Source: Paramecium octaurelia
Taxonomy: Eukaryota > Ciliophora > Oligohymenophorea > Peniculida > Parameciidae
Assembly (NCBI GenBank): GCA_905182995.1
Contig: CAJJDP010000064.1
Coordinates: forward strand, 68,627-132,626
Direction of reading: 5' to 3'
Length of the DNA stretch: 64,000 bases
In this document: in pieces, positions 13,001 to 23,691 of the stretch
How the letters are laid out: the number at the start of each line of letters is the position of its first letter
How positions within the stretch are numbered: position 1 is the first letter of the stretch
Made by a program: the position numbers and the translations under genes
Notes under the pieces: generated by a model
What the model saw: only the letters and a program-made list of their open reading frames with translations
The model's database searches: none
Told to the model about the DNA's origin: nothing

Positions 13001-13934
13001 CTTCTATTAGTGTAGCTATTTATTATAGTAAATATTAATAATTTAAGCATCTGGATATACTTATTTTTATTTTCTTGATGAAGAAATAAGTCTTTTAGAA
13101 ACTGTCGTAGGTATGCCTTATTTATAAACCAATTTTAACTATTATTAAATTGACACTGAAGAAATTTGTAAAGTACTAATTGAACCTGATAAAATTTAGA
13201 TATTATGCTTTTAAATTAAATAAGGAGTAACTTCATCAATATCGAATTATACAATTCCAATTTAGGACATATATAATAAAATCATTTTAAGTGATTAACT
13301 AACAGAATTTTCCTATGAATGTAAAATTTAAGTATTAAATCTAACCTTCATTGGATAAAATGAAGTTGATTTTAAGATCATAGTTAATTATAAAAAATTA
13401 GGTTTTAAAAATCAATAAATTTTATAATTTTATGTTCAGATAACTCTAAAAGATTAAGAATATTAAATTAAGTTAAATAATTTAATAAAACTTTCAAAGG
13501 TTAATGCTAATTGTAATAGTTTTCTATTACAAAACAATCTGCTATACGTTTGTACCTATTTACAAATATTCTTATATAAACTTGAAATTGGATTATAAAT
13601 ACTAGATTCTTATGCAAACTTTGAGCTTCAAGGCAAAACTTTTTTTATCCTTAATAATACTCATATAGTGACATTCAATCAATACAATGCTGAAGTCTCA
13701 TTATATGAAGTCGACTATTGGAGATTATTTAAAAATGAAAACATTAATGATGAGGATGAGTAAGATGTTACATTTATAGCTTCAGACCTTGTAACTACGC
13801 TTGAATTTAAAGTAAATGTTGTTTAACAAAAAAAATTTGAAAATATCTTAAGCAATATTAGAGTTGTAATCATAGTAATTAATATTGTATTTATATAAAT
13901 ATTCATCTTTATGAAAAAGTAAAAGATAATATGA
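10055..13934 (+). CDS. Large single-pass membrane protein with signal peptide (ciliate-specific)
   Basis: 1,285 aa with one 22-nt intron at 12054-12075. The N-terminus MYLIIIFFPSAFGVLLQ is a signal peptide. The body is a long run of alternating hydrophobic strands rich in Asn, Gln, Phe and Ile, looking like a beta-propeller or similar extracellular domain without a recognisable motif. Near the C-terminus a stretch of about 20 hydrophobic residues (VVIIVINIVFIQIFIFM) is followed by KKQKII and TGA. That is a type I membrane anchor with a very short cytoplasmic tail. This predicts a cell-surface or secretory-pathway protein. I do not recognise a family. The intron is essential: without it the frame meets TGA at 12227. 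Confidence 0.75.
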
Positions 13935-14138
13935 TGTATTTATATCTAAAATTTATATAATGAATTGTCAATTACAACATCTAAAATATATAGATGATTA
14001 AATGTAATTTTAGTAAATGTTTTAAATACAAATATATATCATAATTATATAGATTGAATGTGTTATTATGGATTATTAATTATTTTATACTTATATTATA
14101 GAATATGCAATTGTAAATTAATTATTATTTTTACATTA

Positions 14139-14866
14139 ATGAATTCTCAAATTGACCCTCATTTAGTTTAAAATACCGTCATGTAGCTGAATAAAGAGAA
14201 TAATGAATTGAAATAACAATTGACTAATCTCTAGTATTGTTATGCATGTATTTCTTTATAGAAAGGAGCTTGAGAAATAAGTTCAACTGTCAAAAGAAGC
14301 CTTGGAATGGAAAGAGAAATATGAAAGGCTTCATAAATAGAATCACACATTGGATCATGAAAAAAAATAACTATTAGAAGAGATAAGGAAGTTAAAAGAA
14401 GAGATTAAGAATTTGGAGTAAAATATTTTAAAAATTTAATAGAAATTCTGTGCAATAATTAGAAGAGAAAACAAAAGATTTAAAAGATTATGAATAAGTA
14501 AAGGCTAATTCTATAATTGTTCAATAGGACAATTTAGAATTAACCAGATAATTAGAAAAAATTAAATCAAATGAATTGTTTCTCATAAAAGTAAAATATT
14601 CAATTAATAAATAGCCAAAAACAATAATCGAAAACACGAAGTAATATTATTCGTTGAATCTTTAATGGGAAAAAAACATCTAGAATTTACAATTAACATA
14701 TAAGTTAGAAAATGATGGTCTGGTCCTTGAGGGGTATGGAGAGACGGGTGACAAATAGATTATTTATCAGCAGATTTATGATCTAGGGAAAAAAATACTT
14801 AAACAAAAAGACAGGCCCTTGATCTCTTTGAAACAATCTCAAATGATTTTGACTTTTGAAGTTTGA
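14139..14866 (+). CDS. Small coiled-coil protein
   Basis: 216 aa after removing three introns (28, 25 and 24 nt). Almost all of it is charged heptad sequence (QLNKENNELKQQL, KELEKQVQLSKEALEWKEKY, EEKTKDLKDYEQ). The C-terminal 60 residues are less repetitive (GYGETGDKQIIYQQIYDLGK). No enzymatic motif is seen. It could be a basal-body or cytoskeletal component, but that is only a guess from composition. The stop lies 35 bp before the next gene on the same strand. Confidence 0.72.
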
Positions 14867-14901
14867 GAATTTATAAATCAAATTAAAATTTTTAATTCTG
14901 G

Positions 14902-17900
14902 ATGAATAGAGTAATTGCCTTTGGGTTTGCCACCTATGAATCATTGGTTTAGAAACTGAACGGTGCATAAAATGCCACAAGTCTCTTCAAAGTATATTAG
15001 GAAAACAAAGATCAATTTAAACATGAACATATAATACTATCTTTAAGAGTGCTTGGCAGATTTAGTCGTTATATAAATTAAGATAATAGCTATGCTGAGT
15101 TAACAGGTAAATTAAATGACATAGTTGGTCAATTGACTGAATATGGTAATGAATATCTTTGATTTAGATGTTGTGGATGTATTATTTTGGCTAAGAAAAT
15201 TTAGATTAAATCGAATTCCAACAAATATCACTAATCAAACCCAAAATCTTCTATTTTCAAAAATTTAAGAGATGTCTGATAATTAAATGTTTTCATTTAG
15301 AAACATGTGCAGCGTTTATTATGATTTATCAATACTTAACTAATTTAATGAGAGTTTGGCTAAATGCATATCAGAATAGATGTTAACATCTAAATAATTG
15401 TCTCCATTCCTCATAATCTAGTTATTGAATATTGTTATCGTCAAAATTACTCATTGCAGTCTTAATAGATACGATTAGATAATTCTAACTAATTCTATTA
15501 AAGCATTGGACAGTATGTTTGACAACTTTGATATTGAATAGGTATCAAAAATACATAAATATTTTTATAGAAAGCTTAGCTATTTAAAGTTTGTGCTGAA
15601 GTACAATTTTAAAATCTTCCTACGAAATTTCAATTACCAATTTAGGTTAAAAGGATCAAGGATTCTTTGTTAGAAAAAAGAGACCAATTACAGGAAGACT
15701 CAATCATCAATATTATCAAGGCTTATGAATATCTCCCAAGATAGTTTGATCTTGATCTACTTAAGGAATTAAAAGATATGATTTTGAGCACTTTGGACGA
15801 AAATCCATAAAGCTTTTCTGACAAATTCATAGTTTAACTTTCAGAGAGAATGATCAAAATGACTAATTCAAGAATGTCTTAGGAAAACATTAGAAAAGTG
15901 CTCGTTGAGTTAAGTAAAAGAATATCCAATAATACCATTGATGCTGCATCATTAAATTAATTGATGCCAACTCTAATGAAATATAGAAGGGTAGAGGAAC
16001 TTATCTAAGTCTTTTAAAAGTTAGAAGACAAAAGCGCAAGAGTATTGAGTTACTTGTTTATCCATGCAATCAATCTCAATGAATATGTTAATAAGTTCAT
16101 GTAGAATAGAGATTAGAAAAAGATACCTTTTAATTTAGCCATCTATTATGTAGTTTATGCTAATAGAGATGCAAAGGAACATTTTGATACTTTGTTAAAG
16201 GTATGCAAAGAGTAAATTGAGAATCATCCGCTTTAATCGCTTAAAACACTAAATGATAATGAACTCAATTACTAAATCAAGTATCAACTTTAGGAAGAAG
16301 CTTATTTAAAATTGATTGAACTTGTCAAACAATAAAAATATGATTTCATTAGAGTAATTAAAGAATTAGTAAATTGTTGTTGCAATAATAAATCCAGAAG
16401 TGCTCTCCTCTAACTCTACGATCAATTAGGCCCTAAGGCAAATCCTAGATAGGTGATGCAAAGACTTGTTTAAGATGCTGAATCATTTGATTCTGAAGCT
16501 TTTTCTACACTTCTATAAATCTTGTAGAGAGATCCAAAAAACATTCCCATTCTAAGATTTGTAGATTATATGACTATTAATTAAAATAGATTTTTGGAAC
16601 TTATCAAAAGCGATCAACTTATATGGGCTATCAAAATATTAGTTTCTGCTTATTAGGCTCAACCTGATTAAAAGCTGTATCCAATTGTCAATTTTGCTTT
16701 CCGATTTGAAAATATTGGATACCTGAGTAAACATGTTGGTACTGCACTCAAGAAAATCTCTGAATTGTTTAGAAAGAGAAATCCTAACTCCCCTTATCCT
16801 GACCCTATTTTTGTTAATTTGTTAATCTCCCATAATGTAATGACTCCAGAAGAAGCTGCAATTCAACTAAACTATGAAAAGGTTCATTAACATACTAAAG
16901 TCTAATTATGTGGAATTGCATTATAAGCGGACAATGTCCCACAAAATATTATTCAATTAAGAGATAAAATTAAAGAAGGATGTCTCAAAGCCTTAGAGTA
17001 AGATGTCAAATTTTTACCAATCCTAGAATTGGTCACATTGGGCGATTTATCAAATGAGGAATTTATTAATATCAAATCCAAAATCTAATTGATATTACCT
17101 TAATTGTAACCTAAATAATATTTTGAATTAATCATTTATGCCAAGGACTATTAAATCTTAAAAGAATTGGCATCATCATTTAGTGAGTTTGCCCAAAAGC
17201 TTGGTATTAGTAGGGTCATAAGAGCAGTAGACAAATTTGCTAAATACCAAATCCAAAATCAGCTGGTTTACAATTCACTTCTTGAATCATATGGTTATTC
17301 ATTTTATGCTATTTTTAATGAACAAAGAGTCTAGATATTAGATATATTTTCATAAGCCAAAATTAAATAGCCTGATCTATTCAAAAGAACACTTGAAAAA
17401 ATCAAATAATAACCTTAACCCTACAAAAGCTTTTTCTATGAAGTTCTAGAGTATTGTACCAATTTAGGTTTTGTTGAACCAGAATTTGTAGAATTGATCA
17501 ATTCAATAACAGATAAAATGCAAATTTCAGGTTCAACTGCTCTCAAATTGTTGTAATATCAAGTCTTGACTGATCAACCTATTGAAGTTATAGATAAAAC
17601 TTCAGAACTCATAATTGATGCTAAATACAAGGATAATTTTAAGTCTGCCTTGATTTATGAAATATTACAGAGAAAATACCCAAAATCTAAGGCAGTTAAA
17701 GCTCATGAAATATTCCTTAATGAAGAAAAGTTCTCAAAGTGTAGGTATCAAATTGCCAATCCAAATAATAAACTAAATTTTTCATATGAATTTTGTATCC
17801 AATATATCAATTTATTGGGAGTAGAAGTATAAGCCAATAAATGTGTTGATGGTATCAATGTTGACTTTTACTTACCCTCAATGTAATTATCTATTCTATG

Positions 17901-18175
17901 TATATAGTGATGCATCTCTCTTTATTGTTCATCATAACCTACTAAATTTTGATTAAGCAACAATGAATGGATTAGGAATTTTGTAAAAGAAATTGTTGGA
18001 AACCATTACTAAATAGATTATAATTGTTAACTTTAAATAACTTGCACAATTATAAACTCATGAAGATAGGGCAACATATCTAATGAATTTAGGTATTCTC
18101 CATATAGATAAATTTAGGCATACCAATCAAAGTAGATATCACGAAAGTGGATTATAGTTCTCTTAAACCATATGA
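14902..18175 (+). CDS. Large helical protein with RAP-like C-terminus
   Basis: 1,065 aa after three introns (22, 29 and 25 nt; the last lies near 17884). The protein is mostly paired helices without Gly/Pro, like helical-repeat RNA-binding proteins of mitochondria and chloroplasts. The last ~130 residues contain a strand-turn-strand followed by NFDQATMNGLGILQKKLLET, then QIIIVNFKQL and DRATYLMNLG. This resembles the order of a RAP domain (hydrophobic strand, 'T..K...L', then 'ew..l....k..yL'), as in FASTK and apicomplexan or ciliate organelle proteins. If so, it would act in mitochondrial RNA or ribosome work. The domain call is from pattern memory only, so treat it as tentative; the gene model itself is firm. 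Confidence 0.7.
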
Positions 18176-18477
18176 CAAAAATGAAAAGGATAAGTCTAAT
18201 TTGTAGCAATCAAAAAGCCACTTAAGAAAATAATTTGGAAAATTAGATTATCAATAAGATCAATTCGACAAAGATTGATAATTCAAAGTATAATTATTAG
18301 CATAATCCCTAAAATATTATTTAATTTTCTTTATTTATGAGTAACAATTGCTTTCCTACTGATTTCAATTACTTATAGACTATTAACAAATTAAAAAAAA
18401 TCTAGTTTGTATTTTAAGATTTTTGCAATCAGGATAATAACTATAATTAGTTGTAAAAATATGCTTTAATTAATAAA
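18176..18477. other. Convergent intergenic spacer, no gene seen
   Basis: Spacer between the stop codons of two convergent genes. It is AT-rich with scattered TGA in all frames; no hairpin or repeat stands out. Confidence 0.6.
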
Positions 18478-18906
18478 TCATGAAAATTTGATATCGTATT
18501 TTCTCTATAGGACCTATTATCCGATATGATCATCTAATTAAGTCAAACTTTATTGCAATTTGTATATTTCTTTTTCTAAATCTAAATTATCGTTTCTAAT
18601 GTTTTCTAATTATGCAATCTCATCCTGCATTTCAAGATTATATTCAACAACCTATTTTTAAAGTAGATGTTTAAGTTATAGAATTTGAGGTTCAATTTCA
18701 TTTTGAATTTCTTCACTTTAAGAGTTAATTAATTAATTCATATGAGTAAGATCTTCTTCTAGTAATTCGCTTTCCTATTTATAAATTCCTGTTAACTCTT
18801 TCATTTTCAGAATGTATAAGGAATTAGTGTGAGCAGAATCAAAACAAGTCAATGTATTAATTGGTCGAAGAGTTTCTCGTTTTGTAAAAACATCATTCTA
18901 TTTCAT
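18478..18906 (-). CDS. Small coiled-coil protein
   Basis: 142 aa, single exon, TGA stop. After an N-terminal stretch with a single Cys (TLTCFDSAHTNSLYILKMK) the rest is a continuous acidic coiled coil (ESELLEEDLTHMNQLI, EIEPQILQLKHLLQKQVV, DNLDLEKEIYKLQQSL). No domain is recognised. It sits tail to tail with the RAP-like gene and 89 bp downstream of the bZIP-like gene. Function unknown. Confidence 0.7.
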
Positions 18907-18995
18907 ATAAATTAAGTTATATAATATAATTTTTAATTAGCTAATTTATTAATAAGGAATGAAATAATTAAATAGTTAAATAAGTTAATAAAACT

Positions 18996-20530
18996 TCAAC
19001 ATTCATACGAAGCAATGCCAGGGTCTGCATCTGATATTATTTTTGTTAATGGTTCAATGAAAGTTGAGGCTAGTTTTGATACTTATGGATGTTAAAAAAC
19101 ATTTGTAAGTAATTGTCTAAGATTTTCATTCTCATTTTCTACTCTTCTAACTTTTTTTTTTAATTCCTCAAAAGAATCTCGTAATGGACCTATCTTTTCC
19201 AGAGCTTCTCTCTTCTTTCTTTGTGATTCATTAGCAGAATTGCGATTTCTTCTGATACATTAGCATTTCTTGCAATTGCATATTTCTTCACCATTATATA
19301 CACATTTATTTTTGAGTTTTTCTATCATCTTCAAATAATAATTAGAACTATTTTTGACTGGAGCAACTTCCTGTTTGACATTCTTCTATGTTACATCAAT
19401 CATATGACTTTCCAGCTAGAATAGAGTAGGTAGTATGTATAGAATGGAACTATTCATCTAATTATGTATTTTTTTAGTTCTTAATGTAAATTCTGATAGA
19501 TCTATAAAATTATTAGTATCATCAAAATATAATGCGATTGCTTTTTTCAAAAAGTCTTAGGTTACTGCCTTGAAATCACCCATTATTAAAAGATACTAAA
19601 CGATTAAATGAAATGAATACCTCTTAAAATATTGCATCATTATGTATCTAAGCTGTTTATTTAACAATATTCTCAACGATATCAAAGATGAGATTCGATT
19701 TCATAAAGAAATTGTTCATCAAAACAATATACTGATTAAATTAAACCAAAAACTATTCTTTTGATAATTCCTTTTACTATTAACTTAAAAATTTGAAAAT
19801 GAATGTACTCCAAACATCTTCTGTATTTTTAGTAATCAATTAATATAGTGAATAAAAACTTAGTTATTAACTCACTTATTTATTTGCAGAGATCTAGTAT
19901 TAATAGAGTGTATTAAAAAAGATATCTGAAAAATCATCTCTAAACAACAAAAATTACGAGAAATATTTCATATTGATGCATTTTTTATCTTTAGTTTAAT
20001 CTAAGTTTAAATGATATGGGTACCTTTATCAAACTCAACTAGAGAAGTTCTTAATAAGAGTGCAAGAGTCTTAAACAAAGAATTACTCATAGTTATATTC
20101 ATGGGATAATTTAGGATTTAGGATTTTAGAATTCCGATATAACTTCCTTCTCCCTTTATTTAATCTAGACCATGAAGAATCAAATTCCCTAGTACATTCA
20201 GAAATAAAGGTAAATGATTTTCGATTTAATCTCTTATAACTACTGTTTCTCGTCTCAAAACTTACTATTGGAAATATTAGGTTATCCTGTTTTAAATTTC
20301 AATCAATGGCCAAGTTTAACTACTATAGACATTAAATCAACATACTTTTAATCAGCCTTTGAATCTGGTTGTTACAAAAGAGTGAGTAGTTGCTGTTATT
20401 TTATGATCTAGCATATTTTAAATTAATTTACTTCTTTATTTTATCTTATTACTTGCTCCTCTTATTTGATTTTTTGTAATTCCTGTTGCTTCATTATAGC
20501 TTAAAAGTAAAGTTATTGTAAAGAATTCAT
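18996..20530 (-). CDS. bZIP-like protein with cysteine cluster
   Basis: 487 aa after three introns (23, 23 and 25 nt). The last intron, 19584-19608, joins the upstream exons to what otherwise looks like a separate ORF starting at 19583; without it the two frames overlap by a few bases. The N-terminal 300 residues are helical with no known motif. Near residue 390 comes a cysteine cluster (ICNCKKCQC), followed directly by a basic region, RRNRNSANESQRKKRE. That fits the bZIP N-x-x-A-x-x-S-x-R pattern. A charged heptad stretch (EELKKKVRRVENENENLRQL) follows. This suggests a nuclear DNA-binding protein. A GP dipeptide between basic region and zipper is unusual, so dimerisation through the zipper is uncertain. 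Confidence 0.72.
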
Positions 20531-21787
20531 AGTAATTTTAAATAATTTTTTTGAATACAGAATTTGGGGAAAAAACTTTTATTTAGAGAATCATGCGTAC
20601 TATTCACTATATATAGTTATTTACATTCGAAATAAAAATTGTTATTAATTGAAACTCAAATAGCTCTTCATTATTTCAATTATTTTGTATTATTTAGAAT
20701 AATTAACATACGCATTAAAATAATAGCTAGTATTAATTATATATTTTTATCAATCCACAGAAATATAAGTTTCATAATATAAAATACTTTAAATGCAATT
20801 TAATGCTTCAGAACCAAAATAAGTTGGTTAAGCAGTTGAAATTTAGATAATATACACTCCTCTATGTCTTTGAGAATGCTCATCCAACATAATTAAGCTA
20901 TAGACTTTATAATTCAATAAGTAAAATATTGATAAAAAAAATTACAATTCTCAAATAAAATTATTACAAAATTTTTATTATATTGTATTTTTCAATTTCT
21001 TTTTCAAAGTCTTAAGTTCAAATGAGAAAATTGATGAAATTTACAAGAATAAATAAACATAAATAACATATCAAATTGTGGATAATTTTTCTTCTGAAAA
21101 GCTACTGCAATTGACCTCTAAATATATAATATGCTAACATATGATATATTTTTAACTCTCTTTATATATTTTTACTATTATTAGATTAAATGATAATTTT
21201 CATACTTTATTGTGAGCAATCATTCTTCGAAGATTCCTAAGTATTTGAACTAAATAAACCATTTATTTCTTCTTAAAAATGTGTGCTGGTTTGGCTTAGA
21301 GTGAATGGTAAGTCTTATATTTGATGATGAAATTATTATGCTCTCATACCTTTTTATCTATTTAGAGCAACACTAATAACATAAATCGCTGTTTTGGTAT
21401 CAGAAGCATTTACACTTTCTTGCATTATTTTGGTTTGCACTCCAATAGCTTACAATAATATAATAATGATATCAAATTATAAAAGGAGATACTCATAAAT
21501 AGAAGTTAAGAAAAAGTGTGATAGGTAGAAGGAGGTTTGAGATCTAAGAGAATTAGATCTATAGAATATGAAGGGTAATTTACAAATTGTTGTGTTAAAA
21601 AAAACCTTTTTGACATTTATTTGTAATGATTGAAATTTAAATAGCAATTGTTTAATAGAATGCAATTTTAAGTATGTATGTATCGTGGTCAGAATTTTTT
21701 GGTAAGAATTTAACAAATTTCTATTGTTCTAATATTTAGATTTATAGTCATTATATCGTCATTAATAAAAATTTCTTAATTTTACTG
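20531..21787. other. Long spacer with possible remnants, no intact gene
   Basis: No frame stays open with plausible introns. On the plus strand from about 20796 a start reads MQFNASEPKQVGQAVE and further on DEIYKNKQTQITYQIVD, weakly like nuclear transport factor 2, but with internal TGA. See the separate low-confidence entry. The remainder to the CXC gene has no recognisable coding sequence. Confidence 0.5.
20796..21300 (+). pseudogene. Possible NTF2-like remnant (weak)
   Basis: The plus strand gives MQFNASEPKQVGQAVE, then an in-frame TGA within 30 codons. Further pieces (ENAHPTQLSYRLY; IDEIYKNKQTQITYQIVD; FFEDSQVFELNKP) lie in shifting frames. The order and spacing vaguely recall NTF2 (about 125 aa, nuclear import of Ran-GDP). 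No single frame survives, and the resemblance could be chance in AT-rich DNA. Confidence 0.2.
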
Positions 21788-22587
21788 ATGTCTTCAATGA
21801 GTTAGGAGCCATAATTAAGAAAACAGTCTGATGTTACTGCTACCTCTTAATACTATCTTAAAGATCAAGAATAAGAACAATCCTACGATGTTTTACCACC
21901 TCCTCCCCTTTTTAAATTCTAGTAAGAATTAAATATTATTGTAGAAGCCATTATTCCGAATAATAGTACTGTTGCAACGAGATTATGTAAGATGTTGATG
22001 TTTAGGAATAAGAATAAGAATTTGGAATTTCTATATATATTAATTAAGGAGAGGAGAAACTTTAAACAACTAATTTCTAGCAACTCGAATAAAACAATAC
22101 TAATATTTAGAATAATAACTTTAAGGAAAAGAGAAATCGACGAACGACACATTATATGGTAATCGATTTGTTATCATCATTTTAGGAATTTTTTGATAGA
22201 GATTTAGATGAACATAATTTAAACAATTCACCTTGTAAATGTAGTAAATCACATTGCTTAAAGTTGTATTGTGCTTGTTTCCATAGAAATGTTGAATGTT
22301 CTGAGCTGTGCAAATGCCATGATTGTCATAATAAATCAGATTATTCTTAAATCAGAACATAGGCTTTAGAGAAAGTTAAAGTAAAATAATAGAGAAGAAA
22401 ACATGATGATGATTTATTTGATAAGGCCACTGTGTGGGGATGCTAGTGTAGAAAATCACAATGCAAAAAAAATTATTGTGAATGTTTCATTAGGAATAAA
22501 AAATGTTCATCTCTTTGTAAATGCAATAATTGTGAGAATAAAAGGAAGATGCCAAACATCAAAAAAATAATCAAATGCGAACCTTGA
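21788..22587 (+). CDS. Tesmin/TSO1-like two-CXC-domain DNA-binding protein (LIN54 type)
   Basis: About 257 aa with a 26-nt intron at 21942-21967. A 27-nt GT...AG stretch near 22160 is a second likely intron and would keep the frame. The N-terminal 130 residues are Gln/Asn-rich. Two CXC repeats follow. The first has [16 protein letters not shown] ... [13 protein letters not shown]; the second has [16 protein letters not shown] ... [13 protein letters not shown], joined by a basic linker. This is the cysteine-rich region of LIN54, tesmin and plant TSO1, which binds CHR-like promoter elements and acts in cell-cycle gene control. All signature cysteines seem present. The protein is shorter than animal LIN54 and close to just the DNA-binding module. 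Confidence 0.9.
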
Positions 22588-22696
22588 TGATACTGATTAC
22601 TTTTGATTTTTATATCAATTTATGAATCGTATAATTCCTTTTAGAAAATTAACTTAAGGTTTTTATGAAAAGAAGAAATACATATACGAATAAATT

Positions 22697-23315
22697 TCAA
22701 TTTAAAAATTATGATAACCATCTAAATCCTTCAGCGTAGCCTACTCTGTTTGCCACACTGCACATAAAGACATCAACTGGTCTTCCATCAATCTCCTTAA
22801 TGTTTTTGTTGTTAATTTGTTATTTAACATTAATTCCTAGAGCTTATCTTAATTCCTCTTCTGGCACAGCTCCTGGCTTGTCAATTTTGTTACCCAATAT
22901 TACTATTGGAACCTAAACATCATATAAATGTTAAATACCTTTGCCAATTCCGCTGTATTTAATATTTATTCCAGCTCATCCCTACTTTCCTTCAATCTCT
23001 ATGAGTCTGCTGAGTCAACGAGATATATAATTCCATCAACTGTTGGAAAATAGTTCTTCCAAGTCTTCCTGACTGCTTAATGGCCTCCCAAATCGAATGC
23101 CTTGAATCTAACATTTCCCAACACCAACTCTTCTGCGTGTGGATGTAAAGTTGGGTCGTGTTGTACCATTCTATCATCTTTTAATCTTCTCAACAGAGTT
23201 GTCTTTCCTGCGTTGTCCAGTCTAATAAAATATTAGAATTTTCTAATTACCCTAAAAACAAGATTTTAGCATTCTTTTTGTAGAGTCCTAAAGAACCCAA
23301 CAAACTCTTGAACAT
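22697..23315 (-). CDS. SAR1: Small GTPase SAR1 (COPII coat)
   Basis: 187 aa after two introns (29 and 26 nt). Motifs in order: P-loop [11 protein letters not shown] near residue 25, switch I region [12 protein letters not shown] with the invariant Thr, switch [19 protein letters not shown], the NKID guanine motif, and CSVANRVGY near the end. The '[10 protein letters not shown]' and 'GGH' segments separate SAR1 from ARF proteins. There is no N-terminal Gly for myristoylation, as expected for SAR1 ([12 protein letters not shown] amphipathic helix instead). It recruits the COPII coat at ER exit sites. It runs tail to tail with the CXC gene. Confidence 0.95.
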
Positions 23316-23691
23316 GTTAAGTATAAACATTTTAACTTGCAGAATTTAAAATATTAAAGGAAAAACGAAATATATTTTAGGATTTAAACAAATTTTTTAT
23401 TGCATAATAATCGAACACATCATTCGTATAATTTGTATATAATTATTCACTAATTTCATTAATTATTTTTTTGTATTAAATTCTCTTAACTTTAATTATA
23501 TTTAATATGTTTGGCAAGTAAACTCCTAAACTAATTTGCTTATGAAGAATCCCTCATTAAATGAGTATATCATCAGGTTTTAAAAGCCTGTAATGATTGA
23601 CATCAAGAAAGTAATTTATTGTTAAGTGAAATTTGTTAAATATATAAAAATCAAAGTAGTTCCATTTTGTTAACTTTGAAAGATGTGTGAA

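Noticed and set aside
19576..19583. Overlapping pair of genes at the bZIP start
   Set aside because: A typical 25-nt intron at 19584-19608 joins the two frames into one gene with a length divisible by three.
21477..21716. 79-aa minus-strand ORF
   Set aside because: Low-complexity Leu/Ser/Phe composition, no neighbours in frame, no introns; likely chance.
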